Positions 24,995-34,630 of a DNA stretch of 64,000 nucleotides are shown here, piece after piece. Position 1 is the first letter of the stretch, and every line of letters starts with the position of its first letter. Source of the stretch: Paracoccus sp. IB05 (lineage in GTDB: Bacteria; Pseudomonadota; Alphaproteobacteria; Rhodobacterales; Rhodobacteraceae). The DNA lies in assembly GCF_016405985.1 (NCBI RefSeq), contig NZ_JAEFCF010000018.1, positions 29,692 to 93,691 of the forward strand. The letters are read 5' to 3'. The notes under the pieces are model-generated. The model searched no databases. It was not told the DNA's origin and was given only the letters and a program-made list of their open reading frames with translations. Both the position numbers and the translations under genes were made by a program.

Positions 24995-25862
24995 TCAGCC
25001 CTGCCCCACCTCGCCCACCTGCCAGAGCCCGACCGGCGCGGCGCCGTTGATCGCATGATCACCGGAATGTGCCGGGCGATGGTGCGGCTGTTGCTCCAAT
25101 GCCGGTCAGGCGCCAGGTCACGGTCGGCGGCCGAAGCGCCGGGCGCGTCAAAGAACTGCGACGCCGCCGCCGGGACAAGCTGGCTCGCCAGAGCCTGGGC
25201 GCGACCGGCATCCAGCCCGGCCCGCGCGATCAGATCCCCGGCCGCCGCGACCGCGAAAGCCGTGACCGAAAGCCGCCCGCGTCCCCCCGGGCGCCGCTGC
25301 CGGGACCAGCGCGATCACATCGGCGCCGGTCTCACTGTCCCGGGCGAAGACTTCGATCCGGTCGGCAAAAATCGCACCGGTCGAATAGAATTTCTCGCCC
25401 GTGAGCAGCCAACCCCCCGGCGCCATCCGGGATCACTGTCGTCCTGACCTCGCCCTGGCGGTTGCGGGGTTCGGTCCAGGCGCTGCCGAAGGTTTCGCCC
25501 GCAGCAAAGCGCCGGAACCAGGGCGCGGCCACCGCATCCGGGCAGTTCAGCGCGTCCTCGACCATCGAGACATGCGAGCGCAGCGCCAGAGGAATACTGG
25601 GCTCCGCCGCCGCGAGATCTATCAGCAACCGCGCCTGGACGGTGATCGACGCACCGTCACCGCCATAAGCTTCGGGCACGTGGATGCGGGTGAAGCCGGC
25701 CTCTTTAAGCCAGGCAATCGGCTCCTGTAGCAGGATGCGCCCGGTCTCACGCGCCACCGCGCCCCCGGCGATGCGGTCGAACACCGGCTGAAAGCGGCGC
25801 GACAGGGCGGCATAACGGGCGCCGTCGTCATAGCGACCTGGGATCTTCACCTGCGAACTCAT
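24995..25862 (-). pseudogene. acyl-CoA dehydrogenase-like flavoprotein (SfnB type), frameshifted
   Basis: Three reading frames of the minus strand join into one protein. The first, from ATG 25862, holds an intact N-terminus (WLKEAGFTRIHVPEAYGGDG, the WTEPRNRQGE flavin loop). The second begins at a C6 tract (25413-25418) and reads GWLLTGEKFYSTGAIFADRI. The third begins at another C6 tract (25283-25288) and reads RLSVTAFAVAAAGDLIARAGL through ADRDLAPDRHWSNSRTIARH. A deletion of about 8 codons near 25060 then shifts the frame into GDHAINGAAPVGLWQVGEV before the stop. Members of this FMN-dependent desulfurisation family act on sulfones or sulfonates. Two breaks are at homopolymers and could be sequencing errors, but the deletion is not. 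Confidence 0.75.
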
Positions 25863-26914
25863 CCGTGCCGCCCCTCTCGCCGCATGCCGTGGCTCAGCGC
25901 CAGCACCGCAAAGACAAGCGCGCCGCTGCCGACCTGTTGCCAGCAGAAATTCCCCGATCAGGACCGCTGCCGCTTCGCGCTCGAACAGTTCCGGCCCGCG
26001 AAAGGCGCGCGCGAAGATGGCACTGAACGACTGATCCTCCATCACCACGACCTCGGTGCGATATGACGGCGGGGCGCGACCAGCAGCATTTGCGCGAGCA
26101 CCTCTGCCCGGATGGCTGCGGGGGCGAGCGTCGCAGGGATCGGCGCCAACAATCGGGGCATGATATCTGTGGGGCACTGTGGCCATGCGGCCCGGATCCT
26201 CGGCTCCGTCCCGTTAAGATCATGGCCGATTTCCATGTGCCACAAGCTGACATGTTCAGGATGAGTGACACCGGCATGAAGTGGCGCCGGAGAGTGCCGG
26301 TTTCATGCCCGATTGCAGCGATGAAGCGGCGGGTTTGTTCATGAATTGCCAGCATGGTGGCTCTTGCTGCGCTGCCCTGGCGTCAGCAGACCTGTGGCAA
26401 TGACAGCGTCTATATGCAAACCGGGACCACCCATATCGACGTCGCCGGCACCGCGCCCGGGACGAGGATCCCGGGAGGCCCGCGCGTTGTGATCCGCCGC
26501 AGCCAGAAGGCGGACAACGTCACAGCGCCCGGCCAGGGTGAGGCAATCGGCGCCTCCTCCATCGCTGCGGGCACCGGGGCCAAAACCGGAGCCCCGGTGC
26601 TGGCCTCCTCGGACAGGGTGCAGATCGACGCTTTTGCCGATGCGGTCGCGGCAGGGTCGGGTGCCTGTTCCGGGCAATCTCCGGTCGGCGGTCCCCGCAA
26701 GGATCCTGGGCGGCTTCACCTGTGAGGCGCCGATCATCGCGACGCAGCTCTTCCACTGTAACCGGAAGGTGGATGACGCCAGGACGGCCTTCGGCGCCGG
26801 CCCGATCCGGACCTTCCGTGAGATCATAGTACTTCTTCGTCTTCTGACGAGGTTCGCCCTGATCCGGACCAGCGGGTGGGGTTTGGTTTCAGCGAGGGCT
26901 GCAACAGCAGACCC
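25863..26914. other. decayed stretch with gene remnants
   Basis: About 1 kb without an intact gene. On the minus strand at 25.87-26.2 kb fragments in two frames (FARAFRGPELFEREAAAVLIGEFLLAT, then QQVGSGALVFAVLALSHGM) look like the C-terminus of a membrane protein, possibly an ABC permease. On the plus strand at about 26.72-26.87 kb a fragment reading RKVDDARTAFGAGPIRTFREIIV matches the EAA loop of polyamine-type ABC permeases. Together with the pseudogene next door this suggests a lost transport and oxidation operon. Confidence 0.5.
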
Positions 26915-27466
26915 TCAGCCGCGAAAGCCGCCATCTTGCAGGAAACGCGCCTCATCGGGGCGCATTTCACGTTTCAGAATCCGGTTCCTGTGCGGAAAGC
27001 GGCCGAAACGGCGGATGATCTCGTGATGGCCCTCGGCATGGGACAGCCAGGGCTGGCCAAGCCGGCGGTTGAGCCGCAGCGCGACCTCCTGATCGGCCAG
27101 ATCCTCGGAATGCGAAAAGGGCAGCGCGAAGAAAAGCCGCAATTCGGGGTCGACATTGGCGGCATGGCCGCGCGCCTCAGCCTCGCGCGCGAAAGCGCGG
27201 GCCTGGGCATCGGTCGCATACATCCGCGCCGTGCCGCGAAAGGCGTTGCGCGGAAACTGGTCAAGCAGGATCATCAGCGCCAGCGCCCCTTCGGGTGTCC
27301 GGATCCAGCCGTCAGGATCACCCGCTGCCACATGTTCATGCAGCGCCAGAAAGCGGTCGCGAAAAATGCGGTCAAAAGCCGGGCGCTGCGCGAACCAGTC
27401 ACCGCGCCGGCCGGCCTCCTGCCAGAAGGCGACCACATCCTCTGCTTTGGGTGCGAAAGGCAACAT
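26915..27466 (-). CDS. DUF924 family protein
   Basis: A 183-residue soluble helical protein of the DUF924 family: VVAFWQEAG near the N-terminus, DQFPRNAFRGTARMYATD in the middle and LPFSHSEDLADQE, HHEIIRRFGRFPHRN towards the end, all diagnostic. The ATG at 27466 has TGGAG upstream. The biochemical role of the family is unknown. It is probably expressed alone; the SDR gene upstream ends 62 bases before it. Confidence 0.88.
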   Translation of the reverse strand: MLPFAPKAEDVVAFWQEAGRRGDWFAQRPAFDRIFRDRFLALHEHVAAGDPDGWIRTPEGALALMILLDQFPRNAFRGTARMYATDAQARAFAREAEARGHAANVDPELRLFFALPFSHSEDLADQEVALRLNRRLGQPWLSHAEGHHEIIRRFGRFPHRNRILKREMRPDEARFLQDGGFRG

Positions 27467-27528
27467 ACAGGGCTCCACCGGATAAAAGGCGGCCCGGCCG
27501 CTGGGGACGACCGGGCCAGGAGTGGTGG

Positions 27529-28299
27529 TTACTTCGTGGTGTAACCGCCATTCACGAGGATCGTCTGGCCGGTCATCCACCAGCCTTCGGTGACGAGGAA
27601 GCGGATCCAGGGGGCGATATCTTCGATGTCGGTCAGCCCGGTTTTCGAGAAGCCCGAAAGCGCTGCGGCAGATTTGTGATAGGCCTGCGCGTCAGGCGCT
27701 TCCTGACCATAGAAGAACGGCGTATCCATCGGCCCCGGGCCAATTGCGGTCACCGAGATCCCGCGCGCACCGAACTCTTTCGAGGCGGCCCGGGTGAAAT
27801 GCTCCACCGGTGCCTTGGTGCCGGCATAGCTCGAATAGAACGGCGTATAGGCGCCCAGAAGCGAGGTCACCAATGTGCAGATCGCCCCATTGTCCTGCAC
27901 CGCGCGCCCGGCTTCTTTCAGGAAGAAGAAGGCCGCTTTGGCATTGACGTCGCTCATCTCGTCATATTCGGCCTCGCTGATCTCCGAAATCGGCTTTTTC
28001 AGCACTTTGCCAACCGTATTGATCGCAATATCCGGGCGGCCAAGCGCGGCTTCGGCCTCGGAGAAAAACCGGGTCACCGCCGCCGCCGTGGTCAGATCGG
28101 CCTGGATCGCAATCGCCTTCGCCCCTGCGGCCCGGACCGCCGCGACGGTCGCTTCGGCCTCTGCCGCGCTGGCCGCACTGTTGTAATGGGCCGCAATCGC
28201 CTTTGCTCCGGCAGCGGCGAAATCGCGCGCAAGCAGCCCGCCGAGGTTCTTGGCCCCGCCCGCGATGAAGATTGTCTTGTCCTTGATACTCCGTGTCAT
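27529..28299 (-). CDS. short-chain dehydrogenase/reductase
   Basis: A 256-residue classical SDR: cofactor motif GGAKNLGG (a variant of TGxxxGxG), a catalytic serine in TLVTSLLG and the YxxxK-type motif YAGTK. The C-terminus is INGGYTTK-like, as in 3-oxoacyl-ACP reductase relatives. AGGAG precedes the ATG at 28299. It is divergent from the LysR gene at 28395, so that regulator probably controls it. Substrate unknown. Confidence 0.87.
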   Translation of the reverse strand: MTRSIKDKTIFIAGGAKNLGGLLARDFAAAGAKAIAAHYNSAASAAEAEATVAAVRAAGAKAIAIQADLTTAAAVTRFFSEAEAALGRPDIAINTVGKVLKKPISEISEAEYDEMSDVNAKAAFFFLKEAGRAVQDNGAICTLVTSLLGAYTPFYSSYAGTKAPVEHFTRAASKEFGARGISVTAIGPGPMDTPFFYGQEAPDAQAYHKSAAALSGFSKTGLTDIEDIAPWIRFLVTEGWWMTGQTILVNGGYTTK

Positions 28300-28341
28300 C
28301 GTCGCTCTCCTACTGGTTACGGAGTGCAATTTATGTTCTGC

Positions 28342-28360
28342 GTGAATTAAATAAACTCAC
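28342..28360. promoter_or_regulatory. LysR-type operator candidate
   Basis: GTGA-N11-TCAC, an interrupted dyad with AT-rich centre, sits midway in the 95-bp gap between the divergent SDR and LysR genes. LysR-type proteins bind T-N11-A dyads in such gaps. Confidence 0.4.
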
Positions 28361-28394
28361 CAGTTCTGGCTTCATATGTCGTAAGATTCGAACA

Positions 28395-29297
28395 ATGGAT
28401 CAGTTGAGCCTCTTTCAGATCTTCACCCGCGTGGTGGCCACCCGCAGCTTTACCAGGGCTGCGGATACTTTGCAGATGCCGCGCTCCAGCGTGTCGACCG
28501 CGATCGCGGAACTGGAGGCACGGGTCGGGATACGGCTGTTGAACCGCACCACCCGCGTCGTCGCCCCCACCGCCGAGGGCGAGGAATTCCATGAGAGATG
28601 CCTCGCCTTTCTGGCCGAAAGCGAAGAGCTCGACAGTCTGTTTCGCAGCGGTGCGCGGCAGGTTGAGGGGCGGGTGCGGATTGATCTTCCGGCGCGGATC
28701 GGGCGGCTGATCGTGGCGCCCCGGCTGCCCGGGCTCATGGCGCGCTGGCCGGGTCTGCAGGTCGAACTGGGCATGACCGACCGGACGGTGGATCTGGTCG
28801 GGGAAGGCGTAGATCTGGCGCTGCGGGTCGGGCCCCTCGCGGATTCCGGGCTCAGGGCGCGGCGCCTGGGCGAAATCGCCCAGATCAATGTCGCAAGCCC
28901 CGCCTATCTTGCGCTTCATGGCACGCCGCAGGATCCGGACGAGCTGAGCCGGCACTGGCAGGTCGCCTATGCCTCGCCCTCGACCGGGCGGGTGGCGGAG
29001 TGGGACTGGCAGGCCGGCGCGCAAGACAAAAGCTGCGCTGTGCCCTGGCGGGTCTCGGCCAATAGTGCCGAGGGCTATATCGCAGCGGCCCTGGCCGGGC
29101 TCGGGCTGATCCAGATCCCCGCCTATGATGTCGCCGCCCATATTGCGTCAGGCGAGCTGGTCGAGATCATGCCCGCCTTTCGCCCGCCGGCGATGCCGAT
29201 TCATCTGCTGTTTCCCGGCCGCCCGCGCGGGCAGCGCCGGATCACCGCCGTTTCCGACTGGCTGGAAACCGTGATCCGCGCAGAGATCACCGGCTGA
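28395..29297 (+). CDS. LysR family transcriptional regulator
   Basis: A 300-residue LTTR: N-terminal winged HTH (FTRAADTLQMPRSSVSTAIAELEARVGIRLLNRTTR) and a periplasmic-binding-type effector domain. The ATG at 28395 (MDQLSLFQIF) gives the canonical length. It belongs to the AphB/CrgA-like subgroup that often sits divergent to one oxidoreductase gene, here the SDR. Only 15 bases separate its stop from the convergent phosphate transporter. Confidence 0.9.
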   Translation: MDQLSLFQIFTRVVATRSFTRAADTLQMPRSSVSTAIAELEARVGIRLLNRTTRVVAPTAEGEEFHERCLAFLAESEELDSLFRSGARQVEGRVRIDLPARIGRLIVAPRLPGLMARWPGLQVELGMTDRTVDLVGEGVDLALRVGPLADSGLRARRLGEIAQINVASPAYLALHGTPQDPDELSRHWQVAYASPSTGRVAEWDWQAGAQDKSCAVPWRVSANSAEGYIAAALAGLGLIQIPAYDVAAHIASGELVEIMPAFRPPAMPIHLLFPGRPRGQRRITAVSDWLETVIRAEITG

Positions 29298-29312
29298 AGC
29301 CCGCGCCGCGCC

Positions 29313-30812
29313 TCAGGACAGGGCGCCGAGGGCTTTCAGCGCAAGATACATCAGGCCCGAGGCCAGCGCCGTTGCCGGCACTGTGATCACCCAGGCCAGA
29401 ATGATGGTCATGAAATGCGACCGGCGCACCAGCTTGCGGCGACGGCGCTCTTCGCTGGCCATTTCCGGCAGCTCTACCGCCCCGGTCATCTGCCGCATCC
29501 GCCGTGCCTCCACCGCCTCGCGGAAAAAGCCGACGCCGAAAATCCCGCCGATCGCGATATGGGTCGAACTGACGGGCAGGCCGAACCAGCTGGCCGCGAT
29601 CACCGTCACCGCCGCCGAAAGCGCCACGCAATAGGCGCGCATCGCGTTCAGCCGGGTGATCTGGCCGCCCACCATGCGGATCAGCCGCGGCCCGAACAGC
29701 AAAAGCCCGACCGAGATCCCGAGCGCCCCGATCAGCATGACCCAAAGCGGCACCGCCGCCGTGGCCTCGCCGCCATGCAGCAGCGAGACGATGGCCGCCA
29801 GCGGCCCGATGGCGTTCGAGACATCATTGGCGCCATGGGCAAAGCTCATCAGCGCGGCCGAAAGCACCAGCGGCACCTGGAACAGCACTTTCAGCGATTT
29901 GTTGCGGTTTTCCAGCCCCCTGGACCGGCGCAGGATATAGGGCTTTGCCGCCACCCAGCTGAGCCCGCAGGCGAGCAGCCCGACCAGCAGCGCATGGCCA
30001 AAGCTGAGACCGATCAGATGTTTCAGCCCCTTGAGCGAAAGATAGGTGGCGAAGGCCCCGGCCATCACCGCGATCAGCACCGGCACCCAGACCCGCGCCG
30101 CCGCGATCTTGTCTTCGCGGTCGATCACCAGCTTATGCACGACCCACAGCGCCGCTGCCGCCAGCGCCCCGCCCAATGCCGGCGAGATGATCCAGCTGGC
30201 AGCAATGCGGGACATGCCGCCCCAGTCCACCGCACCAAAGCCGGCCGCGGCAATGCCCGCTCCGACCACGCCGCCGACAATGGCATGGGTGGTCGAAACC
30301 GGTGCGCCCGCCCAGGTCGCAAGGTTCAGCCAGAGCGCCGATGACAGCAGCGCCGCCATCATCGCGACCACGAAAGACGCCTCATCCCCAAGGCTCGATG
30401 GCGCAATGATCCCCTTGGCGATGGTATCGACCACCTCGCCGCCGGCGATCAGCGCGCCCGCGGTCTCGCAAATTGCGGCAATGGCCAGCGCGCCGGCCAT
30501 GGTCAGCGCATTGGCCCCTACCGCCGGACCCATATTATTCGCCACATCATTGGCCCCGATATTCAGGGCCAGATAGGCCGCAAAGGCTGCGGCCACCACG
30601 ATCACCAGCCCGCCCGAGCCGCCCCCCGACACCAGTGCCGCCCAAAGCGCGGCCAGCGCCACAAACACCAGCCCCATACCCACCGCGACCAGCGGCTGCG
30701 CCACATAAGAGGTCGCAAGTTCCAGCCGGGAAATCCGGCTCAGGTCGCGGTCCAGCACTTGCCAGCCGGGCTCGGGCTGATCGCGCAGCTGCGGGTCGGT
30801 TCTGTCGCTCAT
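29313..30812 (-). CDS. PiT family inorganic phosphate transporter
   Basis: A 499-residue inner-membrane protein with about ten hydrophobic segments and both copies of the family signature (GANDVANNMGP near residue 90 and GANDVSNAIGP in the second half), plus paired PVSTTHA and PVSSTHI motifs. It imports phosphate (or metal-phosphate) using the proton gradient. Length and domain duplication are normal for Pit proteins with an N-terminal cytoplasmic extension of about 35 residues. Confidence 0.94.
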   Translation of the reverse strand: MSDRTDPQLRDQPEPGWQVLDRDLSRISRLELATSYVAQPLVAVGMGLVFVALAALWAALVSGGGSGGLVIVVAAAFAAYLALNIGANDVANNMGPAVGANALTMAGALAIAAICETAGALIAGGEVVDTIAKGIIAPSSLGDEASFVVAMMAALLSSALWLNLATWAGAPVSTTHAIVGGVVGAGIAAAGFGAVDWGGMSRIAASWIISPALGGALAAAALWVVHKLVIDREDKIAAARVWVPVLIAVMAGAFATYLSLKGLKHLIGLSFGHALLVGLLACGLSWVAAKPYILRRSRGLENRNKSLKVLFQVPLVLSAALMSFAHGANDVSNAIGPLAAIVSLLHGGEATAAVPLWVMLIGALGISVGLLLFGPRLIRMVGGQITRLNAMRAYCVALSAAVTVIAASWFGLPVSSTHIAIGGIFGVGFFREAVEARRMRQMTGAVELPEMASEERRRRKLVRRSHFMTIILAWVITVPATALASGLMYLALKALGALS

Positions 30813-30881
30813 AGGGTCTCACGGCGTGGAAAGTGACGGGGAAATCGGGAACCGGCAGCCGGTGGTTCGGCCGGGATGTGA

Positions 30882-31355
30882 TCAGGCGGGTGTGATCAGC
30901 TGCGGCGCAGCCCGCAGCAGGCGGGCCAGCTCCGGCTCATCGACGAGGCTCGCGGCCTTTTCCGGCGCGAACCATTCGCGTTTGCGCCGCCCCGCCTCGG
31001 GGTAATTTTCAAGCAGCCGGTCGACGCGGATCGCCCAGACATCGACCATCGTGCGCGCCGGCACATCACCCGAGAGCCGTTTCTGGTATCTGTAGCGGCC
31101 AACAAGCTGCGGCTGCGGGTCTTCGATACGGATCCCGGCCTCTTCCCAGGCTTCCTCAAGCGCGGTCCCGGCGCCGTCGCGGCCCATTTGCGGCCAGCCC
31201 TTTGGCAGGATCCAGCGGCCGGTGGTCAGCGAAGAGATCAGCAAAACCTCGATCCCGCCGGCATCCGTCTCGTGCCAGCACAGCGCCGCCACCTGGTAAT
31301 GCGACGGCCGGCGCAGGATCAGCGCCCCGAAATCGGTCCAGATTTTCCTAAACAT
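30882..31355 (-). CDS. Nudix hydrolase
   Basis: A 157-residue Nudix protein of the diphosphoinositol-polyphosphate/Ap4A-like type (QVAALCWHETDAGGIEVLLISS, WILPKGWP). The Nudix box reads GRDGAGTALEEAWEEAGI, with Glu where the consensus has Arg in RExxEE. An ATG at 31355 or a GTG two codons earlier (31361) could start translation behind a G6 ribosome site. It follows a 69-bp gap upstream of the phosphate transporter in the same direction, hinting at a link to polyphosphate or phosphate metabolism. Confidence 0.87.
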   Translation of the reverse strand: MFRKIWTDFGALILRRPSHYQVAALCWHETDAGGIEVLLISSLTTGRWILPKGWPQMGRDGAGTALEEAWEEAGIRIEDPQPQLVGRYRYQKRLSGDVPARTMVDVWAIRVDRLLENYPEAGRRKREWFAPEKAASLVDEPELARLLRAAPQLITPA

Positions 31356-31524
31356 ACGCACCCCCCGGTTCGGGCCTGTCCCAGGCAGTTCCCCCTAACA
31401 GGACCGCGTCCGATGATCGACAGAAAACGTCATAATTTCGTTACAAATTTCATACATTCGCGGCAGAACCGTCTATCTGAGGCCAGTGCGCCAACCCGAA
31501 ATGAAGACCGGGCCGCGCGGGATA

Positions 31525-31542
31525 TGTAAATTCATCTTTACA
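31525..31542. promoter_or_regulatory. palindrome upstream of the LysR gene
   Basis: A perfect TGTAAA-TTCATC-TTTACA dyad, about 80 bp upstream of the LysR start at 31621 in a 265-bp gap that otherwise holds nothing recognisable. Probably its autoregulatory site. Confidence 0.45.
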
Positions 31543-31620
31543 AACCGGCCCCGGATACAGATCAAAGTAAAGAATACCTGCCATAAATCGCCCCCTCCCC
31601 CTGCAGATAAGGGCAGCGCC

Positions 31621-32550
31621 GTGTCGATCCGTATGCTGAAAACACTGATTGCAGTGGCCGATCACGGCACCTTCAGCGCCGCAGCCGAGGCGGTTTTCGT
31701 CACCCATGCGGCAGTCAGCCAGCAGATGCGGGCGCTGGAGGAGGAATGGCGGGTGCAGATCTTCAACCGCGCCACAAGGACGCCGGAATTCACCCCCCTG
31801 GGTCGGGCGCTGCTGGCAAAGGCGCGCGCCGTGGTCCGGGCCTATGATGATATCGTGCCCTCGGTGATCGGCGATGACGGGCTGAAAGGCGATTTTCTCC
31901 TCGGGGCCGCGCCGACCACGCTGACCGGGCTCACGCCTTTCGCCACCGCGATCCTGAAGGCACGGTTTCCCGATCTGCATGTCGGGCTGTTTCCCGGGCT
32001 CACCACCCATCTGATCCATGAGGTCGAACGCAATACGCTGGACGGCGCCCTGGTCTCGCGCCCTGCTTTGCTGCCAAAAAACCTGATCTGGCACCCGGTT
32101 GCGGCGGAAGAGCTGGTGCTGATCGCATCCGAGAGGATCCTGTCCTCTGACCCGGTGCAGATCCTGCGCGCCCATCCCTTCATCCGCTTTTCGCGCGATG
32201 CGGTGGTCGGCACCATCATCGAAGGCTGGCTGCAGAACAACAATATTCAGGTCTCGGAAAGCATGGAACTGGGCGGGCTCGAGGCGATCTACGCCATGGT
32301 CCTTGCCGAGCTGGGCGTCTCGATCGTGCCCGAGCCTTGCGTGCATGTGCCCCATTACCTGCCGCTGAAACGGCTCCGGCTGGCCGAGACCGGCGGGCCG
32401 GTGCGCCATCTTGGCCTTGTGCATCGCAGGGACAGCACCAAGTCGCGCGTGCTGGAGGAAGTCCTTCGCGCCATCGAACTGGCCCGCGAGGGCGGGAGTT
32501 TCTCTCCCGAAGCCATCGCCGCCGCGCTGGCCTCAGACGTCCCGTCCTGA
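31621..32550 (+). CDS. LysR family regulator of the sulfonate block (probable)
   Basis: A 309-residue LTTR with N-terminal HTH (HGTFSAAAEAVFVTHAAVSQQMRALEEEW) and an effector-binding domain. The start is taken as GTG at 31621, with AAGGG upstream; an in-frame ATG follows at 31633. It is the only LysR gene next to the sulfolactate genes and the sulfonate ABC transporter. T-N11-A dyads shared by two operons nearby (38537 and 45797) make it a candidate regulator of them (inference). Confidence 0.88.
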   Translation: MSIRMLKTLIAVADHGTFSAAAEAVFVTHAAVSQQMRALEEEWRVQIFNRATRTPEFTPLGRALLAKARAVVRAYDDIVPSVIGDDGLKGDFLLGAAPTTLTGLTPFATAILKARFPDLHVGLFPGLTTHLIHEVERNTLDGALVSRPALLPKNLIWHPVAAEELVLIASERILSSDPVQILRAHPFIRFSRDAVVGTIIEGWLQNNNIQVSESMELGGLEAIYAMVLAELGVSIVPEPCVHVPHYLPLKRLRLAETGGPVRHLGLVHRRDSTKSRVLEEVLRAIELAREGGSFSPEAIAAALASDVPS

Positions 32551-32631
32551 ACACCCCGGCCTGAACTCCCCGCCCGGCCCGTGCGGAAAGCCCGTTTTCG
32601 CGGTGGATGCCGCTTGCTTTCACTCGCAAGT

Positions 32632-32655
32632 CTTATATATGAGTAGATATACAAG
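32632..32655. promoter_or_regulatory. inverted repeat before slcC
   Basis: CTTATATAT-GAGTAG-ATATACAAG, a one-mismatch inverted repeat in an AT-rich island 39-62 bp upstream of the slcC start. The half-site ATACAAG also occurs in the suyA/suyR gap, so the GntR regulator at 48655 may bind both. Confidence 0.45.
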
Positions 32656-32693
32656 ATATATGCCACCCATATTGGCCCCGAGGGAGAAAGCCC

Positions 32694-33641
32694 ATGCAGA
32701 TCGTCGTTCCGGAATTCATGGAAGAGGACATCCTGCGTGCAGGGCTGAGCGGGAGCGGGATCCTCTATGACCCGGGGCTGGTCGACCGGCGGGCCGAGCT
32801 TCTGGCCGCCCTGGCCGGGGCCGAGGCGATCATTGTCAGAAACCGGACCCAGGTGAATGCCGAACTGCTGGCGGCGGCGCCGCGCCTGCGGGTCGTGGGG
32901 CGGCTGGGGGTCGGGCTGGACAATATCGATCTTGAGGCCTGCAAGGCGCGCGGGGTGGCGGTGTTCCCGGCCTCTGGCGCCAATGACATCTCGGTCGCGG
33001 AATATGTGATTTCTTCTGCCATGGTGCTGCTGCGGGGGATCCACGCCATGCCCTCGCGTCTGGCAGACGGCGACTGGGCACGCAACGCGCTGATGAACGG
33101 GCGCGAGATCAACGGTAAGACGCTGGGTCTGGTCGGGTTCGGCTCCATCGCGCGCGAGACCGCGAAACGGGCGCTGGCGCTCGGGATGGACGTCATGGCC
33201 TATGATCCGCATCTGGCGCCGGAGGGGCCGCATTGGGATCTGAAAACCGGGCGCGTGCGGCCGGCCGATCTGGGCACGGTGCTGGCGGGCGCGGATGTGC
33301 TGTCACTGCATGTGCCGCTGACCTCTGGCACCCGCCATATGATCAATGAGGCCGCACTGGCGCAGATGAAACCCGGCGCCATCGTGATCAATGCGGCGCG
33401 GGGCGGCGTGGTCGATGAGGTGGCGCTCGCCAATGCGCTGCGGGCGGGCCACCTCTCCGGCGCCGCGCTGGATGTGTTCGAGACCGAGCCACCGCCGCCT
33501 GAGGATTGCGCCCGGTTCCAGGGCTTCGCCAATGTCATCCTGACACCGCATATCGCGGGCCTCAGCCAGGAATCGAACCGCCGCGTCTCGGAGGTCACCG
33601 TGGCCTCGGTGCGCAAACATCTGCTGGCAGAGGTGTCGTGA
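32694..33641 (+). CDS. slcC: (S)-sulfolactate dehydrogenase
   Basis: A 315-residue D-2-hydroxyacid dehydrogenase-fold protein: NAD site GLVGFGSIA, catalytic Arg in NAARGGVVDE, Glu in FETEPPP, His in TPHIAGLS. The specific name rests on the neighbour: a ComC-type dehydrogenase starts on its stop codon (TGATG overlap), and suyAB lies in the same window. In Chromohalobacter salexigens SlcC oxidises (S)-sulfolactate to sulfopyruvate and ComC reduces that to the (R)-form, together acting as a racemase. Without this context it would be called a phosphoglycerate dehydrogenase-like enzyme. Confidence 0.85.
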   Translation: MQIVVPEFMEEDILRAGLSGSGILYDPGLVDRRAELLAALAGAEAIIVRNRTQVNAELLAAAPRLRVVGRLGVGLDNIDLEACKARGVAVFPASGANDISVAEYVISSAMVLLRGIHAMPSRLADGDWARNALMNGREINGKTLGLVGFGSIARETAKRALALGMDVMAYDPHLAPEGPHWDLKTGRVRPADLGTVLAGADVLSLHVPLTSGTRHMINEAALAQMKPGAIVINAARGGVVDEVALANALRAGHLSGAALDVFETEPPPPEDCARFQGFANVILTPHIAGLSQESNRRVSEVTVASVRKHLLAEVS

Positions 33642-34630
33642 TGGAGCGGCTTTCCCTTGCTGCGACGATCAGCCTTGCCGAGGCGGCGCTGACCCGCAAC
33701 GGTGCCGGTGCGACGGCGGCGGCGAGCGTGGCGCGCGCGCTTGTCCAGGCCGAGGCGGACGGGTTCAAAGGCCATGGCCTCTCACGCCTGCCCGCCTATG
33801 TGGCGCAGCTGCGGGTGGGTAAGGTCAGGGGCGAGGCCGTGCCGGTGGTGACCCGCCCCCGCCCCGGCGCGCTGATGGTCGATGCCGGTCACGGCTTTGC
33901 CTTCCCGGCGCTGGATATGGCGGTCGAGGCATTGCCCGGCGTCACCCATGCCCAGGGGATCGCCTGCGCTGCCGTAACCCGCTCGCATCATTGCGGATCT
34001 GCCGGGGCCTTTGTCGAGCGGCTGGCCGATGCCGGGCTGGTCGCGCTGCTTTTTGCCAATACGCCGGCGGCGATGGCGCCATGGGGCGGCAATCGCGCGG
34101 TCCTCGGCACCAATCCGATCGCCTTTGCCTGCCCCCTGCAAGGCGATGCCCCCATCGTGGTCGATATGGCGCTGTCCACCGTGGCGCGCGGCAATATCGT
34201 TGCGGCGGCGAAAAAGGGCGAGGCGATCCCGCCGGGCTGGGCTTTTGACGCGGACGGCCAGCCCACCACCGATGCCAGACGCGCACTGGCGGGTACGATG
34301 GCGCCGCTCGGGGATGCCAAAGGCGTCGCCCTGGCGCTGATGGTCGAATTGCTGGCCGCCGGGATGATCGGTGCCAGCTATGCCGCCGATGCGAGCTCCT
34401 TCCTGGATGACAAGGGACCACCTCCGGGCACCGGGCAGCTGTTGATCGCGCTGGATCCGGCGGCTTTTGGCGCGGGTGCTCTGGCGCGGTTTGCGACGCT
34501 GGCCGGGATGATCACCGACCAGCCGGGAGCACGGCTGCCAGGTGCGCGCCGGCTTGGGGCACGGCGCACGGCTGAGCGTGACGGGCTGGCGCTTTCCCCG
34601 GCGCTGATCGGGGAAATCACCGCGCTCTGA
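33641..34630 (+). CDS. comC: (R)-sulfolactate dehydrogenase (sulfopyruvate reductase)
   Basis: A 329-residue member of the malate/L-lactate (LDH2) dehydrogenase family: GHGLSRLPAYV, the catalytic-histidine region SHHCGSAGAFVERLADAG and NPIAFACP. ATG 33641 shares a base with the slcC stop; an upstream extension of the frame lies inside slcC. With slcC it would convert (S)- to (R)-sulfolactate, the substrate of SuyAB. The stop codon abuts the convergent permease gene with no gap. Confidence 0.86.
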   Translation: MERLSLAATISLAEAALTRNGAGATAAASVARALVQAEADGFKGHGLSRLPAYVAQLRVGKVRGEAVPVVTRPRPGALMVDAGHGFAFPALDMAVEALPGVTHAQGIACAAVTRSHHCGSAGAFVERLADAGLVALLFANTPAAMAPWGGNRAVLGTNPIAFACPLQGDAPIVVDMALSTVARGNIVAAAKKGEAIPPGWAFDADGQPTTDARRALAGTMAPLGDAKGVALALMVELLAAGMIGASYAADASSFLDDKGPPPGTGQLLIALDPAAFGAGALARFATLAGMITDQPGARLPGARRLGARRTAERDGLALSPALIGEITAL

